Assembly: GCF_009725235.1 (NCBI RefSeq)
Contig: NZ_WJFC01000063.1
Span: 1-63,375, forward strand
DNA length: 63,375 nt
DNA from: Scytonema sp. UIC 10036
GTDB taxonomy: Bacteria; Cyanobacteriota; Cyanobacteriia; Cyanobacteriales; Nostocaceae
Direction: 5' to 3'
Of this stretch, positions 1 to 10,169 are shown one piece after another. Both the position numbers and the translations under genes were made by a program. The stretch's first letter is position 1. Each line of letters opens with the position of its first letter. The notes beneath the pieces were generated by a model. The model was not told where the DNA came from and searched no databases. It saw nothing but the letters and a program-made list of their open reading frames with translations.

Positions 1-271
1 TTACAAATATCTCTGTAAATGCTGAGATTCATAATCACATCGATAACTTTGAGTTAACTAGGTTGCTGTTCTGTTTATAAAGAAAACTTCAAAAAATCCT
101 GACAAGATTTCAGCGTTTTCCTTCAGGCAAGAATGACTTGAGATCGGTCAATATAGTCTTGGCAAAATAGAGTTTTTTTATCAGTTGAGGGCTTCTACCC
201 GAAACTGTTTTTATTTCCGCATACTACCTACCTATCAACTGTCTGTCTTCACACTAAAATTTCCAATACTC
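1..271 (+). repeat. Upstream region duplicated at 9873-10169
   Basis: This leader of the first giant gene closely matches the leader of the second (9873-10169). Shared blocks include the TGAGTTAACTA segment, a TTGCTGTT...GTTTATAAAGAAA segment, TTTTCCTTCAGG and TCGGTCAATATA. The match shows that the promoter region was duplicated together with the gene. I cannot assign -35/-10 boxes with confidence. Confidence 0.7.
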
Positions 272-3200
272 ATGAACCTAAAACTAACTAATTTTGACGC
301 TCCCAATCAAAGTTCCGATCCTTCAAACATAATCAACGTCAATGGCACTATCTACTTTACTGCTAGCGATTCAACTTACGGTACAGAATTGTGGAAGCTA
401 TATAGTAATGGTATTCCCATCCGTGTATTCGATCTTTTCCCTGGTTCGACACCATCCAAACCATCAAATCTAACAATTTTTAACGGGACTCTTTATTTTA
501 CTGCTAGCGATTCAACTTCTGGTTCTCAACTATGGAAAATAGACAGCAATGGCTCTCCTATCCGTGTGGGTGGCTCTCATCCTAGTGCCTACAACTTTGG
601 TTCCAATCCAGCCAACTTGACTGTTATTAACAATACTCTCTATTTTACTGCTAGCGATCCAAATTACGGTACGGAACTCTGGGCAATGAACAGTGGGGGT
701 GCGATCGCTCGCATCAGCGACATCTACTTTGGTACTGGCTCCTCTAATCCGTCAAATCTGATAAATGTTAACGGGACTCTTTACTTTATAGCAGCTGATT
801 CTACCTCCAACAGAAAATTGTGGAAGCTAGATAATATTAGAGGTATTCCCGTTCTTGTCAGTAATGATTTCTACTTTAACAATAACTCTCCCACGCCAAA
901 CCTCACAAATATCAATGGCACTCTTTATTTCACCGCAACGAATAATGGATTGGGTACGGAACTGTGGAAAATAGACAGCAACGGTACTCCCATTTGCATT
1001 AAAGACATTTATGCTGGCTTCCAATCCTCGAACCCATCAAACTTAACCAATGTCAATGGGACTCTTTACTTCACTGCCAATGATGGTGCATCTGGCGTAG
1101 AACTTTGGAAGCTAGATAGTAACGGAGTTCCCACTCTCGTTAGCGATATTTTCCCCGGCGGTGCTTCATCAAACCCATCAAACCTGACAAATGTAAACGG
1201 TACTCTTTACTTCACTGTTACCGATTCAACTTATGGCTCGCAGTTGTGGACAATAGGCAGCAATGGCACTCCTGTTCGTCTGACTAATATCTATGCTAGC
1301 TACAACACACCACCCATATCAAATCTAACAAATGTTAATGGCACGCTCTTCTTTACAGCCCATGATGGATCTGGCTCAGAATTGTGGAAGCTCAATAGTA
1401 ACAACATTCCTCTGCGCGTGAGTGATATTTTCTCTGGTAGCGGCTCTTCTAACCCATCCAATCTAACTGTTATTAATGACACTCTTTACTTCAGTGCTAA
1501 TGATGGCATCTTGGGTACAGAACTTTGGAAACTCAACACTACTGGTACTCCTACTCTTGTTGGCGACATCAACAAAAAAGGGCTTCAACCTCCTGCTAAC
1601 CTGACAAATGTTAATGGCACCTTATATTTTACTGCTGACGATAAATCTTCCGGTAGAGAACTCTGGAAAATAGATAGCAATGGGACTCCCGTTCGTGTCG
1701 CCGATCTCTACCCTGGTAGTGCTTCATCCTTTGTGTCCAACCTGAAAGTTGTCAATGGCACTCTTTATTTCACTGCTACAAATGGACAATCCGGTATAGA
1801 ACTTTGGAAAATAGATAGTAACGGTTTTCCTGCTCTTGTCAAAGATATCAATCCCAATGGATCGTCAGATCCAGGTAATCTTGTTGATGTTAATGGTACT
1901 CTCTACTTTAGTGCTTACGACAGTACTTACGGTTCCGAATTATGGAAGCTAGACAGCAATGGTCATCCAGTGCGTGTGAGTGACATCAATCCTGGTAGTG
2001 GAAGTTCAGTTTCATCCAGTCAAAACCGCTACCTCACAAATGTCAACGGTACTCTTTATTTCACTGCTTACGAGCCAACATATGGATGGGAACTTTGGAA
2101 GCTAAATAGTGAAGGGATTCCTGTACGCCTGAGCGACATTGTCCCAGGAAATACTGTTTCCAACTCTCCATCCGACTTAATAAATGTGAATGGAACCCTT
2201 TACTTTACAGCTTACGATCAAACCACTGGTAGGGAACTGTGGAAACTAGATAGCAATGACACTCCAGTAAGCGTTCAAGACATTTACCCTGGTATCAACG
2301 GCTCAAATCCGTCCAACCTCACAAATTTTAACGGCTCTCTGTATTTTACTGCTTACGAACCAACTTACGGTGACGAACTTTGGAAGATTGGTAGTGATGG
2401 TACAGCAATGCGGGTTAGCGATCTTTACTCTGGAAGTAGTGGATCGTACCCAGGCAATTTGACTGTTGTTAATGATACTCTCTACTTCACTGCTGTTAGT
2501 TCTGGTTCAAACAGAGAGTTATGGAAATTAGACAGTAACGATATTCCTTTGCGTGTAAGTAACTTTACTGCTAACAGTAGATATTCAAGTTTGTCTAACT
2601 TGACCAATGTTAACGGTACTCTCTACTTTAATATTAACGATCCAACTTACGGCACTGAACTTTGGAAACTCGACAGCAATGAGACTCCTGTCCGGATGAC
2701 AGACATAGACCCCAGTCTTGGCTCGTCTAATCCATCCAACCTCACGTATATTGATGGCAAATTGTACTTTGTAGCGGATAACGGTTCCGATGGATCTGAA
2801 ATTTGGTCGTTAGATACTCATTCCTCAAGTACAACTCCCTCAGAAAATACGGCTCCCACTCTAACTAACACTTATGTAACTCTCAACTCAGTCAATGAAG
2901 ATGCTGGTGCGCCTTCTGGTGCAGTTGGTACTTTAGTGTCTTCTATAGTCAGCTTTGGCAAAAATGTCAATGACCTTGATAGTGACTCTGAAAATGGTGC
3001 GGTTACTGGGATTGCGATCGCCTCTGCAAACACGACTTACGGTAGTTGGTACTATACTACTAACAACGGTACCAACTGGAATCCTTTGGGTGAACTCTCT
3101 GGAAGCACCGCCCGTTTGTTAGCAGCTGATGCTAACACCCGCATTGACTTCCGCCCCAACTCCAACTACAACGGTACTATCAACAACGCCCTGATTTTTC

Positions 3201-6200
3201 ATGCTTGGGATCGAACCACGGGGATCAACGGTGGTACAGCTAGTACAACCTCTGTGGGCGGTTCTACAGCATTGAGTTATGCTACGAGCACGGCTTCGAT
3301 CTTTGTTTCTTCTGTCAATGATGCTCCGACGATCGCACCCAATCAAAGCTTTAACATTCCTAAAAACGCTACCTCCGGGACAGTTATTGGGACTGTAGCT
3401 GCAACTGACGTGGATGGCAATTCTACCTTATCTCAATGGAAGATCGCAGGAGGTAACATTGACCTCAATGGTAATGGTATTTCTGCTTTCAGTATTAATT
3501 CCAATACCGGACAAATTGTTATTAACGACATTAACGATCTCAAACCTAGTACATACCCAAGAATAAATTTGCAAGTTAATGTGAGTGATGGTTTTACCAC
3601 AAGTGCTAATGAAACTGTCACCGTTAAACTTCTGAACCCTGGAGATCCAGACCCCAGCTTTGGTATGGGTGGAAAAGTTTTTACCAACCTTGGTAATATT
3701 GACTCAGCGAATAGTGTTGCCATTCAATCTGATGGCAAGATAGTCGTTGCGGGGTCTAACGGAGACTTTGCTCTAGCACGTTACAACACTAACGGTACCT
3801 TAGACTCTAGCTTTGGTGCTGGTGGTAAAGTGGTGACTGACTTCAATGGTAGCACCGACCACGGCAATAGCGTTGCCATTCAGTCCGATGGCAAGATTAT
3901 AGTTGCGGGAGTCGCTTGGAGTAACAGCCAAACTGACTTTGCTCTAGCACGCTACAACACCAATGGTACCTTAGACACCAGTTTTGGAAATGGGGGTAAA
4001 GTCATCACTCCCATAGGCAGCTTGGGGGACTGGGGCAATTGTGTCACCATTCAGGCAGATGGCAAGATTATTGTGGGAGGACATACTAGCCTTAACTCAA
4101 GTTCCAGTGACCTTGACTTTGCTTTGGTACGTTATAACCCCAATGGTAGTTTGGACACTAGCTTTGGAAATGGGGGCAAAGTTGTTACATCCATAACCCT
4201 CGGTCAAGATTCTATCAGCAGTATCGTCATTCAGCCGGACAACAAGATAGTTGTCGGGGGGTCTGCGGCTGGTAAATTTGCCCTCAGTCGCTACAATCTT
4301 AACGGTACATTAGACACCAGTTTTGGCGTAAGTGGTAAAATTATTACCGATTTTGGTAACTTCTCCTCAGGCTACAGTATTGCCCTGCAGCCAGATGGCA
4401 AAATTGTCATGGCAGGGTCTAACAATGACTTTGTCTTAGCACGTTACAACACCAATGGTACATTAGATACCAGCTTTGGCAGCAATGGTAAGGTCATCAC
4501 CCCCGTTGGCAGTGGTGTAGACGCTGGCTTCAACCTTGCAATTCAAGCAAACGGCAAGATTGTGGTGACAGGGTTTGCTGAAAACGGCACTAACAGAGAC
4601 CTTGCTCTAGTAGCTTACAATCCCAATGGTACATTAGACACAAGCTTTGGTAGTAACGGTAAAGTCATTACACCTGTTGGCAGTGGTAGTGACGGAGGTA
4701 AAGGTATTGCCCTACAATCCGATAACAAAATTGTTGTGGTAGGAGGTGGCGGCGGGGATTTTGTTGTAACTCGTTATGAGGGGGTATCCGACGGCATAAT
4801 CTCTACCCCATCTCCTACAGCGCCTACTTTAATTGATACTACCGTCATTCTGAATTCCATAAACGAAGATGCTGGCATACCCTATGGAGTAGTCGGTACT
4901 CCACTCTCCTCACTGGTGAGCTTGGGTAAAAATGTTACCGACCAAAACAGTAAAGTGACAGGTATTGCTGTTACCGCGACTAATCCCTACTATAGTGGCA
5001 GTTGGTATTACAGTACAAACAATGGAGCAAGTTGGAGTTTTTTAAATTCAGTGTCCGCCAACAATGCTCGCCTCCTAGCAGCGGATGCTAACACAAGGCT
5101 TTATTTCCGCCCTGGTTCTGATTACAACGGTACGATCGCTGATGCTCTGACTTTCCGTGCTTGGAATCAAACCAATGGTTTCAACGGTGGTACTGCTGAC
5201 ACAACTATCAATGGAGGTAATACTGCTTTTAGTAGTACCACTGACACCGCCTCCATCACCGTAATTTCTGTTAACGATGCTCCTGTCGTTACACCCGGTT
5301 ACAGCTTCAGTATTCCTCAAAACCCAAGCAATGGGACAATAATTGGTGCTGTCACTGCTACAGATGTAGATACAGCCAACACGAAATTCAGTAACTGGGC
5401 GATCGCAGCTGGTAATCTTGACAAAGATGGTGATGGTCAGAACGCTTTCAGCATTAACAGCACCAATGGAGAGATTGCCATTAACGATATCGACGATCTC
5501 GATCCTCAAAGCAATTCCAGTATAAACCTGCAAGTCAACGTCAGTGATGGTACTGCTACAAGTGCCAATCAAACTGTGGCTGTCAAGCTGGCGCTGAAAG
5601 CTGGGGACCTCGATCCCAGTTTTGGGAATGGCGGTAAAGTCATTACCGATCTTGGAGGTTCTTCCGATGTTGCAAAAAGTGCTGCAATTCAAGCAGATGG
5701 CAAAATTGTAGTGCTGGGATATGCCTCTAATAACAAATTTGCTCTCACCCGTTATAACACTAATGGAAGTTTGGACAACAATTTTGGGAGTAGCGGTAAA
5801 GTCATCACTTCTATTACCAATAGCTCCAATTATGACGACAATAGCGTTGTCCTACAGGCAGACGGAAAGATTTTGATAGCAGGGGCTGCTTTAAATGGTA
5901 GTAATACTGACTTTGTAGTAGCACGTTACAACGCAGATGGTACCACAGACACCAGCTTTGGTACAAATGGTCAAGTTATGACTCCCATTGGTAGCAGCAG
6001 CGATAAGAGCTACAGCATTGCTCTTCAGTCGGATGGCAAAATTGTGACTGCAGGATATATTGAGTATAGTAATAGTCGCGATTATGCTGTAGTCCGCTAT
6101 AACCCTGATGGTAGCTTAGATACTAGTTTTGGTAGTGGCGGTAAAGTCATCACTCCCGTTGGCAATAGTTATGGCTACGATGTGTGTTTCGATATTGTCA

Positions 6201-9142
6201 TTCAATCAGACGGTAAAATTGTAGCTGGTGGTTACGCTTTTAGTGGTAGTAGTGAAGATTTTGCCTTAGTGCGTTACAACTCTGATGGCAGTTTAGATAC
6301 CAGCTTTGGCACTGGCGGGGTAATTCTTACACCTATTGGCAATCACACTGACAGAATTTACAGTCTTGCGATTCAGTCGGATGGCAAAATTATAGCAGCA
6401 GGAGAAGCTAACAGTGACTTCGCTTTAGCACGTTACAACAGTAATGGTAGCTTAGACACTAGCTTTGGTAGTGGCGGTAAAATTATCACCGCTTTGGATG
6501 GTTTCAGCAGCATTCAGAGCATTGCTGTTTTACCTGACGGGAAAATTGTTGCTAGCGGTGAATTCGCTCACAACAACTACTTGTCCTCCAACGACTTTGC
6601 CGTTGTACGCTACAATGCTGACGGCAGTTTAGATAACAGTTTTGGGAATGGTGGTGTAATTATCACACCCATAGGTAGCGATGCTGATATCGCTTATAGT
6701 CTTGCTCTTCAATCCGACGGGAAAGTTGTTGTTGTTGGTAGTTCCAACAATAATTTTGCAGTGGTTCGCTATGAAGGACTTGCCAGCAATATAGCTCCTT
6801 CGATCGCACTATCAGGAACTAACCCCAGCTACACCGAAAATGCACCTGCCATTGCGATCGCCTCCAGTGCAACTGTCACGGATTTTGATTCCGCAAACTT
6901 TGACATGGGTAAGCTGACAGTTAGCATCAGCGCTGGTGGTACTGCCGATGACTATCTTACCATTCGCCATCAAGGTATCGGTGAAGGTCTGATTGGTATC
7001 TCTGGAAATGAAGTTAATTATAACACCAGTTTAATTGGTACCTTTACTGGTGGTATGGGTACGGTTCCTCTAGTTATTACCTTTGGCGAGAAGGCAAATG
7101 CAGAAGCCATACAGGCATTGATGAGCAATATTACCTTTGCCAATGTTTCAGAACATCCCATTACAAATTTACGCAGTATTAGTTTTGTTCTTACCGACGG
7201 TGATGGTGGTACGAGTAAGACTGTTATTAAAAACGTTAGCGTTATTTCTGTTAACGATGCTCCCGTTATTACTTCCAATCAAAGTTTTAGTGTCAGTGAA
7301 AATACTCCTATTGGCACAGTTGTTGGGACTGTAATTGCGACTGATGTAGATAGCACAGTCTTATCTAACTGGGCGATCGCAAGTGGAAATCTTGACAAAG
7401 ATGGCGATGGGATTGCGGCTTTTACCATTAACTCTAATAGCGGACAAATTACAGTCAACGATCGCGATGAGCTAGACTTTGAGAGCAATCCTAGCTTCCA
7501 ATTGCAAGTCACTGTCAGCGATGGTGCGATCGCAAGCAATGCACAAACTGTGACAGTGAACCTCAAAGATGTCATAGAAAATACCCTAAATGGTACGCCT
7601 GCAAACGACAAGCTCACTGGAAGTGCAGCCAATGATAACATAAATGGTTATGAAGGCAACGATTACCTGTATGGCGGTGCGGGTAACGATACCATCAACG
7701 GCGGTATAGGTAACGATTACCTGTACGGACAAGACGGTAATGATATCATCAATGGTGGCACAGGTAATGACACCCTGTTTGGTGGTTTGGGCGACGACAC
7801 AATTGATGGTGGAGATGGTTTTGATGTACTGAATGAATCAGCAGATGTCAACTTTACCCTTACCAACACCCAACTCACAGGACTGGGTACTGATACCCTC
7901 AGCAATATTGAACGCATTAGCCTAACAGGTGGTGTTGGGAATAACACAATTGATGCATCAGCATTTAGTTTGGGTAACGTTTATCTTTACGGAGGTGCGG
8001 GTAACGATACCATTAACGGTAGTACAGCTATTGATTACCTCTACGGACAAGATGGTAACGACATCCTCAACGGTCATGCGAGTAATGACTACCTGTACGG
8101 TGCTACAGGAGATGACACCCTAAATGGCGATGCTGGCAATGATTACTTGTACGGGCAAGACGGAAATGACATTATCAAAGGTGGTATAGGCAATGACAAC
8201 GTGTTCGGCGGGTTGGGTGATGACACAATTGATGGTGGAGATGGTTTTGATGTCCTGAGTGAATCAGCAGATGTTAACTTTACCCTCACCAACACCCAAC
8301 TCACAGGGCTGGGTACTGACACCCTCAGCAACATTGAACGCATCACGTTAACAGGTGGTGTTGGTAACAACACTATTAACGCATCAGCATTCAGTTTGGG
8401 TAGCCTTTATCTTTACGGCGGTGCAGGTAACGATACCATCAATGGCGGTATAGGTAACGATTATCTCTACGGGCAAGATGGTAATGACATCATCAACGGT
8501 GGCACAGGCAATGACGCCATGTCCGGTGGCTTGGGTGATGATACCATTGACGGTGGAGATGGCTTTGATGTGCTGAGTGAATCAGCAGATGTCAACTTTA
8601 CCCTCACCAATACCCAACTCACAGGACTTGGTACTGATACCCTCAGCAGTATTGAACGCATTAGCCTAACAGGTGGTGTTGGGAACAATACGATCGATGC
8701 ATCAGCATTCAGTTTGAGTAGCGTTTATCTTTACGGTGGTGCAGGTAACGATACCATCAACGGAAGTACAAGCAATGATTACTTGTACGGACAAGACGGT
8801 AATGACATCGTGAATGGTAACGCAGGTAATGACATCTTATATGGTGGTGCTGGTAATGACTTGCTAAACGGTGACACAGGTAATGACAGACTTTATGGAG
8901 AACTCGGTGCAGATACTTTTGTTCTTACCTCTGGTAAAGGTACCGATACCATCTATAGCTTTGAAGATGGTATTGATAAACTCGGCTTATCTGGCGGATT
9001 AACTTATGGTGCTTTGACGATTTCTTACACTGGTGGTAGTACTTACATTCGGAATACCGCCACAACTGAAATCTTAGCGATTTTAAGTGGGATCAATTCC
9101 AGTGCGATCGCGGAAAACGATTTTACTGTTTTAAACAGCTAA
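272..9142 (+). CDS. Giant secreted ELWxxD / delta-60 / RTX repeat protein (2956 aa)
   Basis: Probably a surface or extracellular adhesin-like protein secreted by a type I (RTX) route. An open frame extends to a TTG at 185, but the ATG at 272 (MNLKLTNF) matches the start of the paralog at 10170, so I chose it. Approximate layout: 18 ELWKLDSNG-type repeats (residues 10-853), a NEDAG module (860-1017), a cadherin-like domain (1018-1123), seven delta-60 repeats (DTSFGNGGKVIT...DGKIVVAG...ALARYN; 1123-1503), a second NEDAG module and cadherin domain (1517-1777), seven more delta-60 repeats (1780-2170), a TENAPAI-type domain and cadherin (2173-2433), RTX GGAGNDTxxG repeats in three near-identical long units (2437-2877), and a tail (GADTFVLTSGKGTDTI...) typical of type I secreted cyanobacterial proteins. 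No Sec signal peptide is visible. No HlyB, HlyD or TolC gene dedicated to it lies nearby. The ligand is unknown. Confidence 0.93.
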   Translation: MNLKLTNFDAPNQSSDPSNIINVNGTIYFTASDSTYGTELWKLYSNGIPIRVFDLFPGSTPSKPSNLTIFNGTLYFTASDSTSGSQLWKIDSNGSPIRVGGSHPSAYNFGSNPANLTVINNTLYFTASDPNYGTELWAMNSGGAIARISDIYFGTGSSNPSNLINVNGTLYFIAADSTSNRKLWKLDNIRGIPVLVSNDFYFNNNSPTPNLTNINGTLYFTATNNGLGTELWKIDSNGTPICIKDIYAGFQSSNPSNLTNVNGTLYFTANDGASGVELWKLDSNGVPTLVSDIFPGGASSNPSNLTNVNGTLYFTVTDSTYGSQLWTIGSNGTPVRLTNIYASYNTPPISNLTNVNGTLFFTAHDGSGSELWKLNSNNIPLRVSDIFSGSGSSNPSNLTVINDTLYFSANDGILGTELWKLNTTGTPTLVGDINKKGLQPPANLTNVNGTLYFTADDKSSGRELWKIDSNGTPVRVADLYPGSASSFVSNLKVVNGTLYFTATNGQSGIELWKIDSNGFPALVKDINPNGSSDPGNLVDVNGTLYFSAYDSTYGSELWKLDSNGHPVRVSDINPGSGSSVSSSQNRYLTNVNGTLYFTAYEPTYGWELWKLNSEGIPVRLSDIVPGNTVSNSPSDLINVNGTLYFTAYDQTTGRELWKLDSNDTPVSVQDIYPGINGSNPSNLTNFNGSLYFTAYEPTYGDELWKIGSDGTAMRVSDLYSGSSGSYPGNLTVVNDTLYFTAVSSGSNRELWKLDSNDIPLRVSNFTANSRYSSLSNLTNVNGTLYFNINDPTYGTELWKLDSNETPVRMTDIDPSLGSSNPSNLTYIDGKLYFVADNGSDGSEIWSLDTHSSSTTPSENTAPTLTNTYVTLNSVNEDAGAPSGAVGTLVSSIVSFGKNVNDLDSDSENGAVTGIAIASANTTYGSWYYTTNNGTNWNPLGELSGSTARLLAADANTRIDFRPNSNYNGTINNALIFHAWDRTTGINGGTASTTSVGGSTALSYATSTASIFVSSVNDAPTIAPNQSFNIPKNATSGTVIGTVAATDVDGNSTLSQWKIAGGNIDLNGNGISAFSINSNTGQIVINDINDLKPSTYPRINLQVNVSDGFTTSANETVTVKLLNPGDPDPSFGMGGKVFTNLGNIDSANSVAIQSDGKIVVAGSNGDFALARYNTNGTLDSSFGAGGKVVTDFNGSTDHGNSVAIQSDGKIIVAGVAWSNSQTDFALARYNTNGTLDTSFGNGGKVITPIGSLGDWGNCVTIQADGKIIVGGHTSLNSSSSDLDFALVRYNPNGSLDTSFGNGGKVVTSITLGQDSISSIVIQPDNKIVVGGSAAGKFALSRYNLNGTLDTSFGVSGKIITDFGNFSSGYSIALQPDGKIVMAGSNNDFVLARYNTNGTLDTSFGSNGKVITPVGSGVDAGFNLAIQANGKIVVTGFAENGTNRDLALVAYNPNGTLDTSFGSNGKVITPVGSGSDGGKGIALQSDNKIVVVGGGGGDFVVTRYEGVSDGIISTPSPTAPTLIDTTVILNSINEDAGIPYGVVGTPLSSLVSLGKNVTDQNSKVTGIAVTATNPYYSGSWYYSTNNGASWSFLNSVSANNARLLAADANTRLYFRPGSDYNGTIADALTFRAWNQTNGFNGGTADTTINGGNTAFSSTTDTASITVISVNDAPVVTPGYSFSIPQNPSNGTIIGAVTATDVDTANTKFSNWAIAAGNLDKDGDGQNAFSINSTNGEIAINDIDDLDPQSNSSINLQVNVSDGTATSANQTVAVKLALKAGDLDPSFGNGGKVITDLGGSSDVAKSAAIQADGKIVVLGYASNNKFALTRYNTNGSLDNNFGSSGKVITSITNSSNYDDNSVVLQADGKILIAGAALNGSNTDFVVARYNADGTTDTSFGTNGQVMTPIGSSSDKSYSIALQSDGKIVTAGYIEYSNSRDYAVVRYNPDGSLDTSFGSGGKVITPVGNSYGYDVCFDIVIQSDGKIVAGGYAFSGSSEDFALVRYNSDGSLDTSFGTGGVILTPIGNHTDRIYSLAIQSDGKIIAAGEANSDFALARYNSNGSLDTSFGSGGKIITALDGFSSIQSIAVLPDGKIVASGEFAHNNYLSSNDFAVVRYNADGSLDNSFGNGGVIITPIGSDADIAYSLALQSDGKVVVVGSSNNNFAVVRYEGLASNIAPSIALSGTNPSYTENAPAIAIASSATVTDFDSANFDMGKLTVSISAGGTADDYLTIRHQGIGEGLIGISGNEVNYNTSLIGTFTGGMGTVPLVITFGEKANAEAIQALMSNITFANVSEHPITNLRSISFVLTDGDGGTSKTVIKNVSVISVNDAPVITSNQSFSVSENTPIGTVVGTVIATDVDSTVLSNWAIASGNLDKDGDGIAAFTINSNSGQITVNDRDELDFESNPSFQLQVTVSDGAIASNAQTVTVNLKDVIENTLNGTPANDKLTGSAANDNINGYEGNDYLYGGAGNDTINGGIGNDYLYGQDGNDIINGGTGNDTLFGGLGDDTIDGGDGFDVLNESADVNFTLTNTQLTGLGTDTLSNIERISLTGGVGNNTIDASAFSLGNVYLYGGAGNDTINGSTAIDYLYGQDGNDILNGHASNDYLYGATGDDTLNGDAGNDYLYGQDGNDIIKGGIGNDNVFGGLGDDTIDGGDGFDVLSESADVNFTLTNTQLTGLGTDTLSNIERITLTGGVGNNTINASAFSLGSLYLYGGAGNDTINGGIGNDYLYGQDGNDIINGGTGNDAMSGGLGDDTIDGGDGFDVLSESADVNFTLTNTQLTGLGTDTLSSIERISLTGGVGNNTIDASAFSLSSVYLYGGAGNDTINGSTSNDYLYGQDGNDIVNGNAGNDILYGGAGNDLLNGDTGNDRLYGELGADTFVLTSGKGTDTIYSFEDGIDKLGLSGGLTYGALTISYTGGSTYIRNTATTEILAILSGINSSAIAENDFTVLNS

Positions 9143-9162
9143 TATCATAACCTCATCTTTCT

Positions 9163-9235
9163 CCTCTGCGTACTCTGCGTCTCTGTGGTTAAATAAATTT
9201 TATTTTGAACCGCAGAGGCGCAGAGTACGCAGAGG
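9163..9235. terminator. 28-bp-arm inverted repeat, possible bidirectional terminator
   Basis: The arms CCTCTGCGTACTCTGCGTCT... (9163-9190) and their complement (9208-9235) pair with about two mismatches around a 17-nt AT-rich loop. It lies between the convergent ends of the first giant gene and the coiled-coil gene, so it could terminate both. The sequence also looks like a dispersed cyanobacterial repeat, so a terminator role is inferred. Confidence 0.55.
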
Positions 9236-9294
9236 TAAGAGGTGAGAGAGTTATTGATTTTTTGAAGTTTTTAATCATCTTGTTAGATATGAGT

Positions 9295-9657
9295 TTATTG
9301 TTGTTGTGGTGGACTTCCCCCGTTACGGTCACGTAAGTAATTTAGTATTTGATTGATTGAGTTGCGGAACTCTTGACGGTCTATAGCTGCTTGCTGGCGG
9401 TCTTGTGCTGCTTCTGCTGCTAGAGTGTCTACTCGTGCATTGGTAGCTGCTACGTTCTCAGTTAATTGCTGGACGTTTGCGGTAAGCGCGTCTATTCTTT
9501 GGTTTGTAGCTGCTACGTTTTCAGTTAGTTGCTGGATGTTGGCTACCAGTACATCAATGTTGCCGTCATGCTCTACAACTTTCTCACCTACGTTGACAAA
9601 GAAATTTTCTAAGCGGCTTAAGCGTTGCTCTATGGTTGGTGGTTGATTGGTTGTCAT
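9295..9657 (-). CDS. Small coiled-coil protein (120 aa), unknown function
   Basis: I do not recognise a named family. The protein is almost entirely a predicted coiled coil. It carries two tandem copies of a unit like NVQQLTENVAATNxRxDxL (about residues 39-78), then an Ala/Gln/Arg-rich stretch and a Q-rich end (SPPQQQ). There is no signal peptide or membrane segment, so it is probably cytosolic and oligomeric. Similar short coiled-coil proteins are common in filamentous cyanobacteria. It lies between the two giant paralogs on the opposite strand, so it was probably inserted at, or retained beside, the duplication junction. The ATG at 9657 has no obvious Shine-Dalgarno. A perfect palindrome sits 33 bp upstream. 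Confidence 0.75.
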   Translation of the reverse strand: MTTNQPPTIEQRLSRLENFFVNVGEKVVEHDGNIDVLVANIQQLTENVAATNQRIDALTANVQQLTENVAATNARVDTLAAEAAQDRQQAAIDRQEFRNSINQILNYLRDRNGGSPPQQQ

Positions 9658-9689
9658 AATAGTATCAATTGAATCGATTTTTAAATTGT

Positions 9690-9714
9690 ACCCACTAGAG
9701 CGCTTCTAGTGGGT
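9690..9714. promoter_or_regulatory. Perfect 10-bp-arm palindrome upstream of the coiled-coil gene
   Basis: ACCCACTAGA and TCTAGTGGGT flank a 5-nt GCGCT loop. It lies 33 bp upstream of the ATG at 9657 on the minus strand. It could be an operator, a 5'-UTR hairpin, or a terminator for upstream minus-strand transcription. The sequence alone does not decide. Confidence 0.5.
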
Positions 9715-9872
9715 CTCAATTTATTATTAATTCCTTCTACTACCCCATTAGTAGTTTTTCTTTCAAAATATCCTACTATTTCTCCATATCTATAGATCCG
9801 TGTTGCGGAACTCTTTCACTTTACAGAAAAAACATATTCTTTATCTTAGCAGAATTAATTTTTATCTTGGCT

Positions 9873-10169
9873 TTACAAACCTATCTGTAAATCCTGGGGA
9901 TCGCGATCGCATTGAAAACTTTGAGTTAACTACGTTGCTGTTATGTTTATAAAGAAACATTTAAAAATTGTTGTTAATATTTCAGCATTTTCCTTCAGGT
10001 AAGGATGACTCGCTCTCGGTCAATATAATTTTGGAACAATAAGTTTTTTATTTGGGGGATTTTGCCTAAAACTGTTTTTATCTCTGGTTAGTACAATCTT
10101 CCCTAACACCCGATAAATTAGGGGCTATGCTTAAGTCCTATTGTCTTTACACTAAAATTTCCAATAGTT
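9873..10169 (+). repeat. Second copy of the duplicated upstream region
   Basis: This leader of the 4730-aa gene aligns with 1-271 (TTACAAA...CTGTAAAT, TGAGTTAACTA, TTTATAAAGAAA, TTTTCCTTCAGG, TCGGTCAATATA). This copy has a GATCGCGATCGC stretch near 9900 that the first lacks, and it diverges just before the ATG. Confidence 0.7.

Noticed and set aside
300..2830. Regular repeats that might suggest a CRISPR array
   Set aside because: The period is about 140 bp, the frame stays open, and all units encode ELWxxD protein repeats.
5075..5692. 205-codon minus-strand open frame inside the first giant gene
   Set aside because: It is antisense to a repetitive coding region, shows no domain, and its composition follows from the sense repeats.
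7279..8688. Several minus-strand frames (7279-7641, 7717-7947, 8143-8373, 8467-8688) with PPSPSVSS-like repeats
   Set aside because: They are mirror translations of cadherin and RTX coding repeats; near-identical frames recur wherever the sense repeat recurs.
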